Shown in pieces: positions 50,563 through 59,814 of a DNA stretch of 64,000 nucleotides; position 1 is the first letter of the stretch, and each line of letters opens with the position of its first letter. The notes beneath the pieces were generated by a model. It was not told the origin of the DNA. It ran no database searches and saw nothing but the letters and a program-made list of their open reading frames with translations. The stretch comes from DASSUW01 sp963849695 (GTDB lineage: Bacteria; Actinomycetota; Thermoleophilia; Solirubrobacterales; Solirubrobacteraceae): assembly GCA_963849695.1 (NCBI GenBank), contig CAWKIT010000004.1:62001-126000 (forward strand), read 5' to 3'. The translations under genes and the position numbers were made by a program.

Positions 50563-51584
50563 CAGGTCTCCACTACTAGGATCGCGGTAACGAGGGCGTT
50601 GAGGGTGGCGAGCGGCAGGAAGATCTTCCAGCCAAGCGCCATCAGCTGGTCGTAGCGCAGCCGCGGCAGCGTCGCCCGCACCCAGATGAAGAAGAACACG
50701 AGCGCGAGCATCTTCACGATCACGACGATCGGGTCGACCCAGACCGGGGGGTCGACCCACGGGATGTTCCAGCCGCCCAGGAAGAGCGTGACCGCGATGC
50801 CCGAGACGACGATCATGTTGAGGTACTCGGCCGCGAAGAACGCCGCGAAGCGGCCGCCGCCGTACTCGGTGTTGTAGCCGCCGACGAGCTCCGCGTCGGC
50901 CTCGGCGAGGTCGAACGGCGGCCGGTTCGTCTCGGCGAACGAGGCGACCATGAAGATGATGAAGCCGACGAACTGCGGGATGAAGAACCACAGGTCACCG
51001 TCCTGCGCCTCGACGATGTCGACCATCGACAGCGACCCGGCCATCATGAGCACGCCGACGATCGACAGCCCCTGGGCGACCTCGTACGAGATCAGCTGCG
51101 CGGCCGCTCGCATCGAGCCCAGGAACGAGTACTTCGAGCCCGACGCCCAGCCGCCGAGCATCAGCCCGTAGAACGCGATCGCCCCGAACGCGAACGCGTA
51201 CAGGATGCCGATCGACGGGTCGACGCCGTACAGCCCGATCTCGGTGCCGAAGATGTCGACGGTGTTGGAGAACGGGATGATCGCCACCGTCGCGACCGCC
51301 GTCAGCATCGAGATCACGGGCGCGATCGCGAACAGCCAGCCGGTCGCGGTGCGCGGCCGGAACTGCTCCTTGAAGATCAGCTTCCCGATGTCGGCCATCG
51401 GCTGCAGGGCGCCGAACGGGCCGACGCGATTCGGCCCGTAGCGGTGCTGGAAGCGGCCGAGCAGCTTGCGCTCGGCGAGCAGCACGATCGGCACGAGCTG
51501 GAAGACGACCGCGAAGATCACGAGCGCCTTGAGGATCTGCGCCCACCAGGGCTCGGCGTAGCCGACCTCGGCGAAGACGATCAC
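50562..51584 (-). CDS. nuoH: NADH-quinone oxidoreductase subunit H
   Basis: 340 residues with eight membrane helices. Quinone-site motifs: LLGRFQHRYGPNRVGPFGAL, GKYSF-like ASGSKYSFLGSMRAAAQLIS, and AETNRPPFDLAEADAELVGG. NuoH connects the peripheral and membrane arms. GTG 51584 overlaps the nuoG stop (GTGA). Length and motif order are standard. Confidence 0.97.
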   Translation of the reverse strand: MIVFAEVGYAEPWWAQILKALVIFAVVFQLVPIVLLAERKLLGRFQHRYGPNRVGPFGALQPMADIGKLIFKEQFRPRTATGWLFAIAPVISMLTAVATVAIIPFSNTVDIFGTEIGLYGVDPSIGILYAFAFGAIAFYGLMLGGWASGSKYSFLGSMRAAAQLISYEVAQGLSIVGVLMMAGSLSMVDIVEAQDGDLWFFIPQFVGFIIFMVASFAETNRPPFDLAEADAELVGGYNTEYGGGRFAAFFAAEYLNMIVVSGIAVTLFLGGWNIPWVDPPVWVDPIVVIVKMLALVFFFIWVRATLPRLRYDQLMALGWKIFLPLATLNALVTAILVVET

Positions 51585-54043
51585 GCAGGCCTCCGGACCT
51601 CGACCAGCGGCTCGCCGAGCAGGTTGGCCGGTGCGCCACGGACGCCCTCGCCGACGAACACCGAGCCGGCGGGAACCGCCGCCCGCAGCTTGACCGTGCC
51701 CTCGATCCGGGTGCCGTTGGTGCCGACCTCGACCCGCTCGCCCTCGCGCACGCCGAGCTTGTCGGCGTCGGCCGGCGACAGCTCGACCGTCTGCTGCGGG
51801 ATCAGGAACTGCAGGATCGGCGAGACGTCGACCTCCTTCGCCGCCCACAGGCTGCGGAACGTCCCGAGCCGGAGCCTGCCGTCACCGGCGGCGGGCGCCG
51901 CCGGCGGCACGTCGAGGTCCCCGCCCTCCCAGCCCTGCCACTCGGTCGTCCGCTGCGGCCACCGCACGCCGCGGCCGCCGATCTCGTCGAGCGTGAGCCC
52001 GGCGTAGAACGGCACGGCTTCGAACACCTGCTGCGAGGCGGCGGCGCCGGTGAGCACGCCGAGGTCGCCGAGGTCGGAGATCACCTGCCACAGCGGCCGC
52101 ACGCCGGTGCCGGGCAGCCCCGAGCGCCCCTTCGGCCGGCCGATCGCCACCCGCAGGCGCTGCACGCGCCCGTCGAGGTTCGTGACCGTGCCCTCCTTCT
52201 CGGGGTACGCCTCGCCGGGGAACACCACGTCGGCGTGCTCGCGCACGGTGTCGGTCAGCAGGGTCTCGACCGCGATCACGCTCTGCGCGGTGCCGAGCGC
52301 CTTCTCCCACAGCGCGCGGTCGGGGAAGTAGCGGACCGGGTCGGCGTAGTTCAGCCAGACGGTCGACAGCTCGCCGTCGGCGAGCCCCTCGGCGATGCCG
52401 CGGGCGTCGCGCCCAGGCTCCGCGACCTCGGAGAACCCGGGCCCGTGGCCGGGAGCGAAGCCCACCTCGCGCAGCCCGCGCGCGTTCGGCACCGACGGGA
52501 CCTCGAGCAGCCCCGCCCCCGTGCGCGCCAGCCCGAGCCGGCCGGCGAGGTTGAGCAGCGCCCGCGCGCCCGCCGCGGTGAGCGCGCGGTCGCCGTAGAC
52601 GATCACCAGGTCGTCGCCGGCGTCGCGCAGCCAGCCGGCGAGGTCGCGCATCGCCTGCGCGTTGGAGCCGGCGGCGGTCGCCGCGCCGGCGAGGTTGCCC
52701 TCGTCGCCCGCCAGGGCGGCCTCGAGCGCCACCAGCAGCCCGTCGCCGCCGCCCGGCGCGATCCGCTGCACGACGCGCGCCTGCGAGTCGAGCGCGGTCG
52801 GCCGCGCGCTGACCACCGCCAGGTCCACGTGGTGGCGCCGCACGCCCTTGCGGATCCGCAGGTCGAGCACCGGCGCCTCGTCGATCGGGTCGCACTCGAC
52901 GACCAGCACGGCGTGCGCGAACTCGAGGTCGGGGATCGTCGCCTGCAGCGCCGGGTCGGCCAGCGCGCGCGCGACGTCGAGCGGCAGCTCGCCGCCCGGC
53001 CGCGAGGCCAGGTGGCCGGAGCCGAGGCGCTCGCGGAACAGCCGCTGCAGCAGGAAGGCTTCCTCGTTGGTGGTCTCGCCGCCGGCGACGGCCGCTGCAC
53101 GCGCGCCCGACTTCTTCAGAGCCGCGTCCGCCGCAGCCAGCGCCTTCTCCCACGACGCCGGCATCAGCTCGGTGCCCTCGCGCACCAGCGGCTCGACGAT
53201 CCGCTCGTCGACGTGCACGGCCTGGTAGCCGAACCGCCCGCGGTCGCACACCCAGCCGTCGTCGACCTCGGGGTGGTCGCGCGCGAGCACGCGCATCACG
53301 CGCTCGTCGCGCACGGTCAGCTCGACGTTGCAGTGCGCCGGGCAGCCGGGGCACACCGTGCCCGCGCCCTCGATGTCCCACGGCCGCGCCCGGAACCGGT
53401 ACGCGCGCGAGGTCAGCGCGCCCACCGGGCACAGCTCGATGATGTTGCCCGAGAACGGGCCGACGTACGGGTGGCCGTCGAACGTGCCGACGTACGAATG
53501 CGCCCCGCGCTCGAGCAGGATCAGCTGGTAGTCCTCGCTGATCTCCTGCGAGAAGCGCACGCAGCGGTAGCAGAGGATGCAGCGCTCGCGGTCGATCGCG
53601 ATCAGCGGCGACAGCTCGAGCGGCTTCTTGAAGTGCCGCTTGGGCTCGATGAAGCGCGACGTGCCGGGGCCCCACCCGTACGTGATGTCCTGCAGCGGGC
53701 ACTCGCCGCCCTTGTCGCACACCGGGCAGTCGAGCGGGTGGTTGATGAGCAGGAACTCGACCACCGCCCGCTGCGCGTCGTGCACGCGGTCGGTCTGGGT
53801 GTGCACGACCATGCCGTCGCGCACGGGGGTCGAGCAGCCGGTCTGGAGCTTCGGGATGCCCTCGATCTCGACCAGGCACATGCGACACGCGCCAACCGGC
53901 TGGCCGAGCTTGGGCTCGTAGCAGAAGACCGGGATCTCGACGTCGCCGTACTTGGCGGCGTCGACCAGCATCGCGCCCTCCGGCGCGCTGACCTCGAGGC
54001 CGTCGATCGAGAACGTGACCATGTTGACCCGCGGCCTGGGCAT
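51581..54043 (-). CDS. nuoG: NADH-quinone oxidoreductase subunit G
   Basis: 820 residues. N-terminal 2Fe-2S ferredoxin domain (CYEPKLGQPVGACRMCLVE, N1b), HPLDCPVCDKGGECPLQD (His/Cys N5), CILCYRCVRFSQEI (N4), and CPGCPAHC with a later Cys in GWVCDRGRF, so the N7 site is present. A molybdopterin-oxidoreductase-like C-terminal half follows (MPASWEKALAAADAALKKSG; VWLNYADPVRYFP; VVFPGEAYPEKEGTVTNLDG). ATG 54043 touches the nuoF stop; ATG eight codons later (MVTFSIDGLE) is another possible start. Confidence 0.95.
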   Translation of the reverse strand: MPRPRVNMVTFSIDGLEVSAPEGAMLVDAAKYGDVEIPVFCYEPKLGQPVGACRMCLVEIEGIPKLQTGCSTPVRDGMVVHTQTDRVHDAQRAVVEFLLINHPLDCPVCDKGGECPLQDITYGWGPGTSRFIEPKRHFKKPLELSPLIAIDRERCILCYRCVRFSQEISEDYQLILLERGAHSYVGTFDGHPYVGPFSGNIIELCPVGALTSRAYRFRARPWDIEGAGTVCPGCPAHCNVELTVRDERVMRVLARDHPEVDDGWVCDRGRFGYQAVHVDERIVEPLVREGTELMPASWEKALAAADAALKKSGARAAAVAGGETTNEEAFLLQRLFRERLGSGHLASRPGGELPLDVARALADPALQATIPDLEFAHAVLVVECDPIDEAPVLDLRIRKGVRRHHVDLAVVSARPTALDSQARVVQRIAPGGGDGLLVALEAALAGDEGNLAGAATAAGSNAQAMRDLAGWLRDAGDDLVIVYGDRALTAAGARALLNLAGRLGLARTGAGLLEVPSVPNARGLREVGFAPGHGPGFSEVAEPGRDARGIAEGLADGELSTVWLNYADPVRYFPDRALWEKALGTAQSVIAVETLLTDTVREHADVVFPGEAYPEKEGTVTNLDGRVQRLRVAIGRPKGRSGLPGTGVRPLWQVISDLGDLGVLTGAAASQQVFEAVPFYAGLTLDEIGGRGVRWPQRTTEWQGWEGGDLDVPPAAPAAGDGRLRLGTFRSLWAAKEVDVSPILQFLIPQQTVELSPADADKLGVREGERVEVGTNGTRIEGTVKLRAAVPAGSVFVGEGVRGAPANLLGEPLVEVRRPA

Positions 54044-55398
54044 CAGGCGACCGCCGTCGTCGGCTCGACGTCCGCCGGATCGAGCATCGGGTACGGCCCG
54101 GCCTGGCGGCCGCGATTGACCTGCGGGATCGCCGCGCCCAGCCCGTTCTCCTCGCGCGCCGCCTCGATGTGCGCCTCGAACTCCTCGCGGAAGTGCTTGA
54201 TCATCGAGCCGATCGGCATCGCCATCGAGTCGCCGAGCACGCACAGGCAGTTGCCGATGATCTGCTCCTGGACCGAGGCCATGATGTCGAGGTCCATCGG
54301 CGTCGCCTCGCCGGTCTGGACGCGCTCGAGCATCTTCACGGTCCAGTTCGTCCCCTCGCGGCACGGCGTGCACTTGCCGCAAGACTCGTGGCGATAGAAC
54401 TTCGCCGTCTTCAGCGCGACGTCGACGATCGAGATCGAGTCGTCGACGATGATGATCGAGCCCGAGCCGAGCATCGAGCCGGCCTTGGCCATCGAATCGA
54501 AGTCGTACGCGAGGTCGAGGTACTCGTCGCTGCCGGGGAGCACGGGCGCGGACGAGCCGCCCGGAAACCAGGCCTTGATCGTGCGGCCCTCGGGCGGACC
54601 GCCGGCGAGGCCGTAGATGATCTCGCGCGACGGAGTGCCGAGCACGACCTCGTAGTTGCCGGGCCGCTGCACGCAGCCCGAGATCGAGACGACCTTCGTG
54701 CCGGTCGAGGTCTCGGTCCCGATCTTGGCGAACTCGGCGCCACCGATCCGCATGACGACCGGGACATTCATCAGCGTCTCGACGTTGTTGATCAGCGTCG
54801 GCCCCCTGTAGAGGCCCTGGACGGCCGGGAACGGCGGCTTCAGCCGCGGGTTGCCACGCTTGCCCTCGAGCGCGTCGAGCAGCGCGGTCTCCTCGCCGCA
54901 GATGTAGGCGCCGGCGCCGCGGTGCACCACGAGGTCGAGCGTGTGGTCGGAGCCGAGGATGCGCTCGCCGAGGTAGCCGGCGGCACGCGCCTCGGCCACC
55001 GCGGCGTCGAGCACGTCGGCGGGGACCATGTACTCCCCCCGGATGAAGATGAACGCCTTGTTGGCGCCGATCGCGTAGGCGCCGATGATGATCCCCTCGA
55101 TCAGCTGATGCGGGTTCTTCTGCATCAGCTCGCGGTCCTTGAACGCGCCGGGCTCGGACTCGTCGGCGTTACAGACGAGGTACTTGTCCATCGTCCCCCT
55201 GGGGATGAAAGACATCTTCTTGCCCATTGCGAAGCCGGCGCCGCCGCGACCGCGGACGGCGGAGTCGAGCATCTGCTGCATCACGTCCTCCGGCTCCATC
55301 TGCAGCGCCTTGCGCAGCATGTCGTAGCCGCCGCGCGCGGCGTAGCCGTCGAGCGTGGCGAGCGCCGGGTCGTCGATGTCCTTGAAGAGGAGCTCCAC
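54043..55398 (-). CDS. nuoF: NADH-quinone oxidoreductase subunit F
   Basis: 451 residues. NADH/FMN site: RGRGGAGFAMGKKMSFIPRG, VCNADESEPGAFKDRELMQK and GAGAYICGEETALLDALEGK; N3 cluster: SCGKCTPCREGT with a distant Cys in IGNCLCVLGD. It is the NADH dehydrogenase module's catalytic subunit. GTG 55398 shares a base with the nuoE stop (TAGTG). The C-terminal tail (GLGAAIPQVNRGRQAGPYPM) is a short extension. Confidence 0.97.
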   Translation of the reverse strand: MELLFKDIDDPALATLDGYAARGGYDMLRKALQMEPEDVMQQMLDSAVRGRGGAGFAMGKKMSFIPRGTMDKYLVCNADESEPGAFKDRELMQKNPHQLIEGIIIGAYAIGANKAFIFIRGEYMVPADVLDAAVAEARAAGYLGERILGSDHTLDLVVHRGAGAYICGEETALLDALEGKRGNPRLKPPFPAVQGLYRGPTLINNVETLMNVPVVMRIGGAEFAKIGTETSTGTKVVSISGCVQRPGNYEVVLGTPSREIIYGLAGGPPEGRTIKAWFPGGSSAPVLPGSDEYLDLAYDFDSMAKAGSMLGSGSIIIVDDSISIVDVALKTAKFYRHESCGKCTPCREGTNWTVKMLERVQTGEATPMDLDIMASVQEQIIGNCLCVLGDSMAMPIGSMIKHFREEFEAHIEAAREENGLGAAIPQVNRGRQAGPYPMLDPADVEPTTAVA

Positions 55399-56030
55399 TA
55401 CGCGCCCTTCCAGTGCTCCACCGCGGACTTGCGCCGCTTGAGCTGCTTGTCCGGCAGCACCTCGCGCCTCGCTTTGACGTCGTCGACGATGCGCGCGCAG
55501 TCCTCGGCCTCGAGCGGGCCGACGTACTCGCCGTCGACCGACGCCATCGGCGCGATGTCGCACGCCCCGAGGCACTCGAACGACTGCACGTGGAACTCGG
55601 GGTCGTCGCCGGCCGCGCTCAGCATCTCCTCGTAGATCGCGTCGGCGCCGAGCAGCGAGCACGAGATGTTCGTGCAGACGTAGACGTCGTGGCTGCCCTT
55701 CGGCGTCGTCGAGAACATGTCGTAGAACGTCGCCACCGCGGTCAGGTACGCGGGGGTGAGCCGCAGCACGCAGGCCGCCTGCTCGATCGCGGTCGGCGAG
55801 CACCAGCCGTGCTCGCGCTGGACGATGTGCAGCGCCGGGATCGCCGCCGAGCGGGTGTCCGGGTACAGCACCATCCTCGCCTCGATCTCCGCGCGCACCT
55901 CCGGCGGCACCGGCGTGGTGGCCGGGTCGGGGACGACGGCCGGGTCCTTGGTGAGGTCGGCCGCCTCGTCCCAGCCGGGGACGCGCGACCCGTGGGCGAA
56001 GCGCGGAACCTTGGTCGGGTCGATCGCCAT
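55398..56030 (-). CDS. nuoE: NADH-quinone oxidoreductase subunit E
   Basis: 210 residues; thioredoxin-like 2Fe-2S subunit. N1a ligands are in VCTNISCSLLGAD and FECLGACDIAP. The helical N-terminal half carries LHIVQREHGWCSPTAIEQAA. The N-terminus (MAIDPTKVPRFAHGSRVPGW) and a basic C-terminus (KQLKRRKSAVEHWKGA) extend a little beyond the usual domain. ATG 56030 touches the nuoD stop. Confidence 0.96.
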   Translation of the reverse strand: MAIDPTKVPRFAHGSRVPGWDEAADLTKDPAVVPDPATTPVPPEVRAEIEARMVLYPDTRSAAIPALHIVQREHGWCSPTAIEQAACVLRLTPAYLTAVATFYDMFSTTPKGSHDVYVCTNISCSLLGADAIYEEMLSAAGDDPEFHVQSFECLGACDIAPMASVDGEYVGPLEAEDCARIVDDVKARREVLPDKQLKRRKSAVEHWKGA

Positions 56031-57296
56031 TACCTGTCGATCCCGCCCATGATGGGATCGAGCATCGCGAGCGTGGCGATCAGGTCGGCGAGGTAGAGGT
56101 CCTGCACCATCGGCCTGAACGCCTGCAGGTTCACGAACGACGGGTCGCGCATGTGCACGCGCGCGGGCTTGGAGGACCCGTCGGCGCGGATGAACACGCC
56201 CATCTCGCCGCGCGGCGACTCGATCGGGAGGTAGTACTCGCCCGGCGGCACCCGGAAGCCCTCGGTGACGAGCTTGAAGTGGTGGATCAGCGCCTCCATC
56301 GAGGTCGCGAGCTCGTGCCGCGGCGGCAGCACGTACTTGCGGTTGTCGGACACGTACGGGCCCTCGGGGAGCCCGTCGAGCGCCTGCTCGATGATCTTCA
56401 CCGACTCCCTCAGCTCGGCCATCCGCACCCGGTAGCGGTCGTAGTTGTCACCGACGGTGCCGACCGGGATCTTGAACTCGAAGTGGTCGTAGCTCGAGTA
56501 CGGGTCGGCCTTGCGCAGGTCCCACGGGTTGCCGGCCGCGCGCAGCAACGGTCCGGTGACGCCGAGGTCCAGCAGCGTCTGCTCGTCGACCACGCCGGTG
56601 CCGCGCAGGCGCTGGAGCACGATCTGGTTGGAGTCGATCAGGTTCTCGTACTGGTCGGCCCGCGCCGGGTACCCGGCGCAGAACTTGCGCACCTTGTCGG
56701 CCCAGCCCACCGGGATGTCCTCCGCCACGCCGCCGACCTGGAAGTAGCGCGTGTGCATGCGCTGGCCCGACGACATCTCGAACAGGTCGAGCACCGCGTC
56801 GCGGTCGCGCCAGCCGTACCAGAACACCGAGATCGCGCCGAGGTCGAGCCCGCCGGTGGCCAGCCACAGCATGTGCGAGGCGATCCGGTTGAGCTCGAGG
56901 TGGATGACGCGCAGGTACTGGGCGCGCGGCGGGACGTCGAGGTCGAGGATCTTCTCGACGCAGCAGCAGTACGCCATCGCGTTGAAGTAGTAGGAGAGGT
57001 AGTCCATCCGCTCGATGACGGGGATGACCTTCCAGTACGACTTGTCCTCGGCGGTCTTCTCGATGCCGGTGTGGAGATAGCCGATGATCGGCTTGACGTC
57101 GCGCACCACCTCGCCCTCGAGCGTGGTGATGAGGCGCAGGACGCCGTGCGTGGCGGGGTGGTGGGGACCGAGGTTGAGGGTCAGCAGCTCCTCGTGCTCG
57201 GGGTGCGCGAGGTGCTCGAGCTCGACCGACTCTTCCTGGCGGCGGTAGGTGATGCCGCCGGGGCGACTCGGTGGTGTCGGTGGAGACCTCGCTCAC
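56030..57296 (-). CDS. nuoD: NADH-quinone oxidoreductase subunit D, frame broken near 57262
   Basis: About 422 residues after repair. From GTG 57296 (overlaps nuoC stop) the frame reads VSEVSTDTTESP, then after one extra C in a CCCC run continues as GGITYRRQEESVELEHLAHP and LLTLNLGPHHPATHGVLRLI, the canonical NuoD start region with the quinone-site HPATHG. The rest (VVRDVKPIIGYLHTGIEKTA, LRVIHLELNRIASHMLWLAT, VFIRADGSSKPARVHMRDPS) is intact to TAA at 56030. Without the repair the product would lose the quinone-binding loop. Confidence 0.92.
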
Positions 57297-57805
57297 TGCC
57301 AGTACCCGGGGTTGTGGGGCTCGTTGTGCGTGAACAGCACGGGCTCACCGCCGATCGGGAAGTCGCGCCGCTGCGGATGGCCCTCGTAGTCCTCGGGCAT
57401 CAGGATGCGGCGCAGGTCGGGATGCTCGTCGAAGATCACCCCGAACATGTCGTAGATCTCGCGCTCCTGGTGGTCCGCGGTCGGCCACTGGGGCGTCACC
57501 GACAGCACGTTGGGCGCGTCGAGCGGGACCCGCAGCTTGACCGTGATGCGGTCGACCTCGGTCATGTCGAGCAGCTCGTAGTCGACGCCTAAGCGCGGCT
57601 CCTCCGGGTAGTAGTCGACGCCGTGGACGCTGGCCAGGAAGCGGAAGCCGCGGTCCTTGAGGTGTGCCAGCGTCTCGCGCACCACCGGCGGCGCGATCGT
57701 GAGCGTCGCCTTGTCGCGGAAGTACGTCGTGTCCACCACCGCGTCGGCGCCGTGGGCGTCGCGCAGCTCCTGGGCGATCAGCTCCAGGCCGGTGGCGTCA
57801 GGCAC
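57293..57805 (-). CDS. nuoC: NADH-quinone oxidoreductase subunit C
   Basis: 170 residues. Motifs: FRFLASVHGVDYYPEEPRLG, DRITVKLRVPLDAPNVLSVT and EREIYDMFGVIFDEHPDLRR, followed by ILMPEDYEGHPQRRDFPIGG, the signature of the 30-kDa subunit. NuoC and NuoD are separate here rather than fused as in E. coli. GTG 57805 overlaps nuoB by eight bases. Confidence 0.97.
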   Translation of the reverse strand: MPDATGLELIAQELRDAHGADAVVDTTYFRDKATLTIAPPVVRETLAHLKDRGFRFLASVHGVDYYPEEPRLGVDYELLDMTEVDRITVKLRVPLDAPNVLSVTPQWPTADHQEREIYDMFGVIFDEHPDLRRILMPEDYEGHPQRRDFPIGGEPVLFTHNEPHNPGYWQ

Positions 57806-58484
57806 TCGTGCCTTCTCCGCCGCCGGTCACGCCGATCGAGTGGGCGGCGACGGGCTCGATCGCGAGCTCGGACTCGACGAACTCCTCGGTGCCGCGGCCG
57901 CCGTAGCGCGTGCGCCACGCCATGTCCGGCTTGGACATGATCATCGCGCGCAGCTTCAGGATCCCGTACAGGAGCGCCTCCGGCCGCGGCGGGCAGCCCG
58001 GGATGTGGACGTCGACGGGCATGAACTTGTCCGCCGGCACGATCGCGTAGTTGTTGAAGACGCCCATCGACGACGAGCAGGCGCCCATCGCGACCGCCCA
58101 CTTCGGCTCGAGCATCTGGTCGTAGACGCGCCGGACGACCGGCGCCATCTTGATCGAGACGCGGCCGGAGAGGATCAGCAGGTCGGCCTGGCGCGGCGAG
58201 GCGCGGAGCGCCTCGAAGCCGAAGCGCGCGACGTCGACGCGCGCGGCGACGATGCCCATCATCTCGATCGCGCAGCAGGCGAGGCCGAAGGTGGCGGGCA
58301 TGATCCCGTTCGCCCGCGCCCAGTTCGCGGCCTTGTCCATCGTCGTGGTGAGGACGCGCTCCTCGACGTACGCGTCCAGGTCCGTCCCCTCGAGGTCCCC
58401 GGTGAGCATCTGGCGGGCGCGCAGCTGGCGCGCGCGGAACTCACCGTCCGGCCCCGCGCCCAGGCGCTCGCGCCTCACCTCCAT
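57798..58484 (-). CDS. nuoB: NADH-quinone oxidoreductase subunit B
   Basis: 228 residues from ATG 58484 (an in-frame GTG at 58505 would overlap nuoA by 31 bases). Cluster N2 ligands: PATFGLACCAIEMM, AVAMGACSSSMGVFNNYAIV and DVHIPGCPPRPEALLYGIL. N-terminal about 40 residues and the C-terminal tail (after AWRTRYGGRGTEEFVESELA) extend beyond the usual domain. It hands electrons to quinone together with NuoD. Confidence 0.95.
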   Translation of the reverse strand: MEVRRERLGAGPDGEFRARQLRARQMLTGDLEGTDLDAYVEERVLTTTMDKAANWARANGIMPATFGLACCAIEMMGIVAARVDVARFGFEALRASPRQADLLILSGRVSIKMAPVVRRVYDQMLEPKWAVAMGACSSSMGVFNNYAIVPADKFMPVDVHIPGCPPRPEALLYGILKLRAMIMSKPDMAWRTRYGGRGTEEFVESELAIEPVAAHSIGVTGGGEGTSA

Positions 58485-58837
58485 TCCAGCGCCCCTCTTC
58501 GCCACACGTAGATGAAGGCGATCGCCAGCAGGACGATGAAGACGATCGTCTCGATCAGCGCGAACGTCCCGAACGCCTCGAGCTGGATGGCGACCGGGAA
58601 CAGGAAGATCACCTCGATGTCGAACAGGATGAACAGCATCGCGATCAGGTAGAAGGAGATGCCGAAGCGCATGTTGCGCTTGACCTCGGAGGGCAGCCCG
58701 CTCTCATAGGGATCGGTCGTCGCGGCCCGGCGCTTGTGGTCGCGCGGGCCCAGCACCGTGTTGAGGAACGCGAACACGAGGCCGAGGATCGCCCCCAGCC
58801 CGACGAAGACCAGAGCGGGTGCGTAGGACTGGATCAC
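58475..58837 (-). CDS. nuoA: NADH-quinone oxidoreductase subunit A
   Basis: 120 residues with three membrane helices. The conserved loop DPYESGLPSEVKRNMRFGIS and helix FYLIAMLFILFDIEVIFLFP (acidic residues) are diagnostic. First gene of the nuoA-I operon; upstream on the minus strand is a short AT-richer gap with a palindrome at 58860-58874. Confidence 0.97.
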   Translation of the reverse strand: MIQSYAPALVFVGLGAILGLVFAFLNTVLGPRDHKRRAATTDPYESGLPSEVKRNMRFGISFYLIAMLFILFDIEVIFLFPVAIQLEAFGTFALIETIVFIVLLAIAFIYVWRRGALEWR

Positions 58838-58906
58838 CTAGCGGAATTCATAGCACTTTGTAACGATGTGTTACTTAGTGGCAATCGGCTCTTGCCACGG
58901 CGGATG
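58838..58906 (-). promoter_or_regulatory. Promoter region of nuoA with GTAAC/GTTAC inverted repeat
   Basis: This gap is clearly richer in A and T than its surroundings. GTAAC (58860-58864) and GTTAC (58870-58874) form an inverted repeat with a 5-base spacer about 25 bases before the nuoA ATG, a plausible operator. TATGAA and TTGCCA boxes exist on the minus strand but are not well spaced, so I do not assign a precise -35/-10. Confidence 0.4.
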
Positions 58907-59347
58907 TCACGGCCAGCCCGAAGCTCTTACCCCGAGAGCGGCCACGACAAGTGCGGAAGCGGCCATCACGCCCATCTCGCGGCGCAGGATCGCCCCCACC
59001 AGCTCGTGCTGCTCGGCCTCCGGAAGGGCCTCGACGTCGGCCCTCCCCTCGAGGCCCCGCTGGGCCATCACGGTCTCGGCGGTCACGAGCCGCAACTGCT
59101 CGGCGACGAACGAGACGCCGAGCGGCACGAGCCCGTAGATCAGGTGCAGCTCCGGCAGGTCGCGGCCGGTCAGCAGCAGCACCGCTCCGTCGACCGCCTG
59201 CAGCATCACCAGTCCCTGCCCGACGCGAAGAGATGGCCAGAAGCCGCGCCCGCGGCGGTGGCGCCACCAGCACCACGCGCCCCACAGGCCGGCGGCGGCG
59301 TTGACCGCGATCAGCGCGACGCCGAGGGCGACGTGGAACGCCGTCAC
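58907..59347 (-). CDS. Hypothetical membrane protein
   Basis: 146 residues from GTG 59347 with four hydrophobic stretches: FHVALGVALIAVNAAAGLWG, LVMLQAVDGAVLLLTG, LIYGLVPLGVSFVAEQL and MGVMAASALVVAALGV. A charged loop (RGLEGRADVEALPEAEQHEL) separates the last two. I do not recognise a family. Its start overlaps the flavin reductase stop by four bases, so the two are co-transcribed; it ends 69 bases upstream of nuoA on the same strand. Confidence 0.7.
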   Translation of the reverse strand: MTAFHVALGVALIAVNAAAGLWGAWCWWRHRRGRGFWPSLRVGQGLVMLQAVDGAVLLLTGRDLPELHLIYGLVPLGVSFVAEQLRLVTAETVMAQRGLEGRADVEALPEAEQHELVGAILRREMGVMAASALVVAALGVRASGWP

Positions 59348-59814
59348 GAGCGGTAGCCCCCCCGGAACCAGATCAGCGGCTCGCCGGCGCCCGCCTCGGC
59401 GGCCTCCACCGCGCCGATCCCGATCGTGTGATCGCCGGCGGCGATCAGCCGCTCGAGCCGGCACCCGATCCACGCCAGCGCGCCGTCGATCACCGGTATC
59501 CCGTCGTGCACGGCATGCGGCACCCCGGCGAACTTGTGCCGCTCGTCGGTCTTCGAGGCGAACAGCCGCGCGAGCTCCTCCTGGCCGGCGGCCAGGATGT
59601 TGACGCCGAAGCGGCCGGTCTCGCGCACGACCGGCAGCGTCCGCGACTCGTTGTCGAACGCCACCAGCAGGAGCAGCGGCTCCAGCGACAGCGAGCAGAC
59701 CGCGTTGGCGGTCATGCCCACCGGGCCCTCGGGAGAGCCCGCGGTCACGACCGTGACGCCGGTCGCGAAGTGCCCCATGACGGAGCGGAAGCGCTCCGGC
59801 CCGACCTCCCTCAT
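59344..59814 (-). CDS. Flavin reductase-like (FMN-binding split barrel) protein
   Basis: 156 residues: FRSVMGHFATGVTVVTAGSP, VGMTANAVCSLSLEPLLLLV, RTLPVVRETGRFGVNILAAG, a KFAGVPHAVHDGIPVIDGAL stretch and AAGDHTIGIGAVEAAEAG. This matches the HpaC/flavin_reduct family, which supplies reduced flavin to monooxygenases or binds FMN. No monooxygenase partner is adjacent. ATG 59814 overlaps the cupredoxin stop by four bases. Confidence 0.9.
   Translation of the reverse strand: MREVGPERFRSVMGHFATGVTVVTAGSPEGPVGMTANAVCSLSLEPLLLLVAFDNESRTLPVVRETGRFGVNILAAGQEELARLFASKTDERHKFAGVPHAVHDGIPVIDGALAWIGCRLERLIAAGDHTIGIGAVEAAEAGAGEPLIWFRGGYRS

Noticed and set aside
52235..54397. 720-codon plus-strand frame opposite nuoG
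   Set aside because: Antisense to nuoG with no domain; low-complexity Val/Arg/Glu/His composition.
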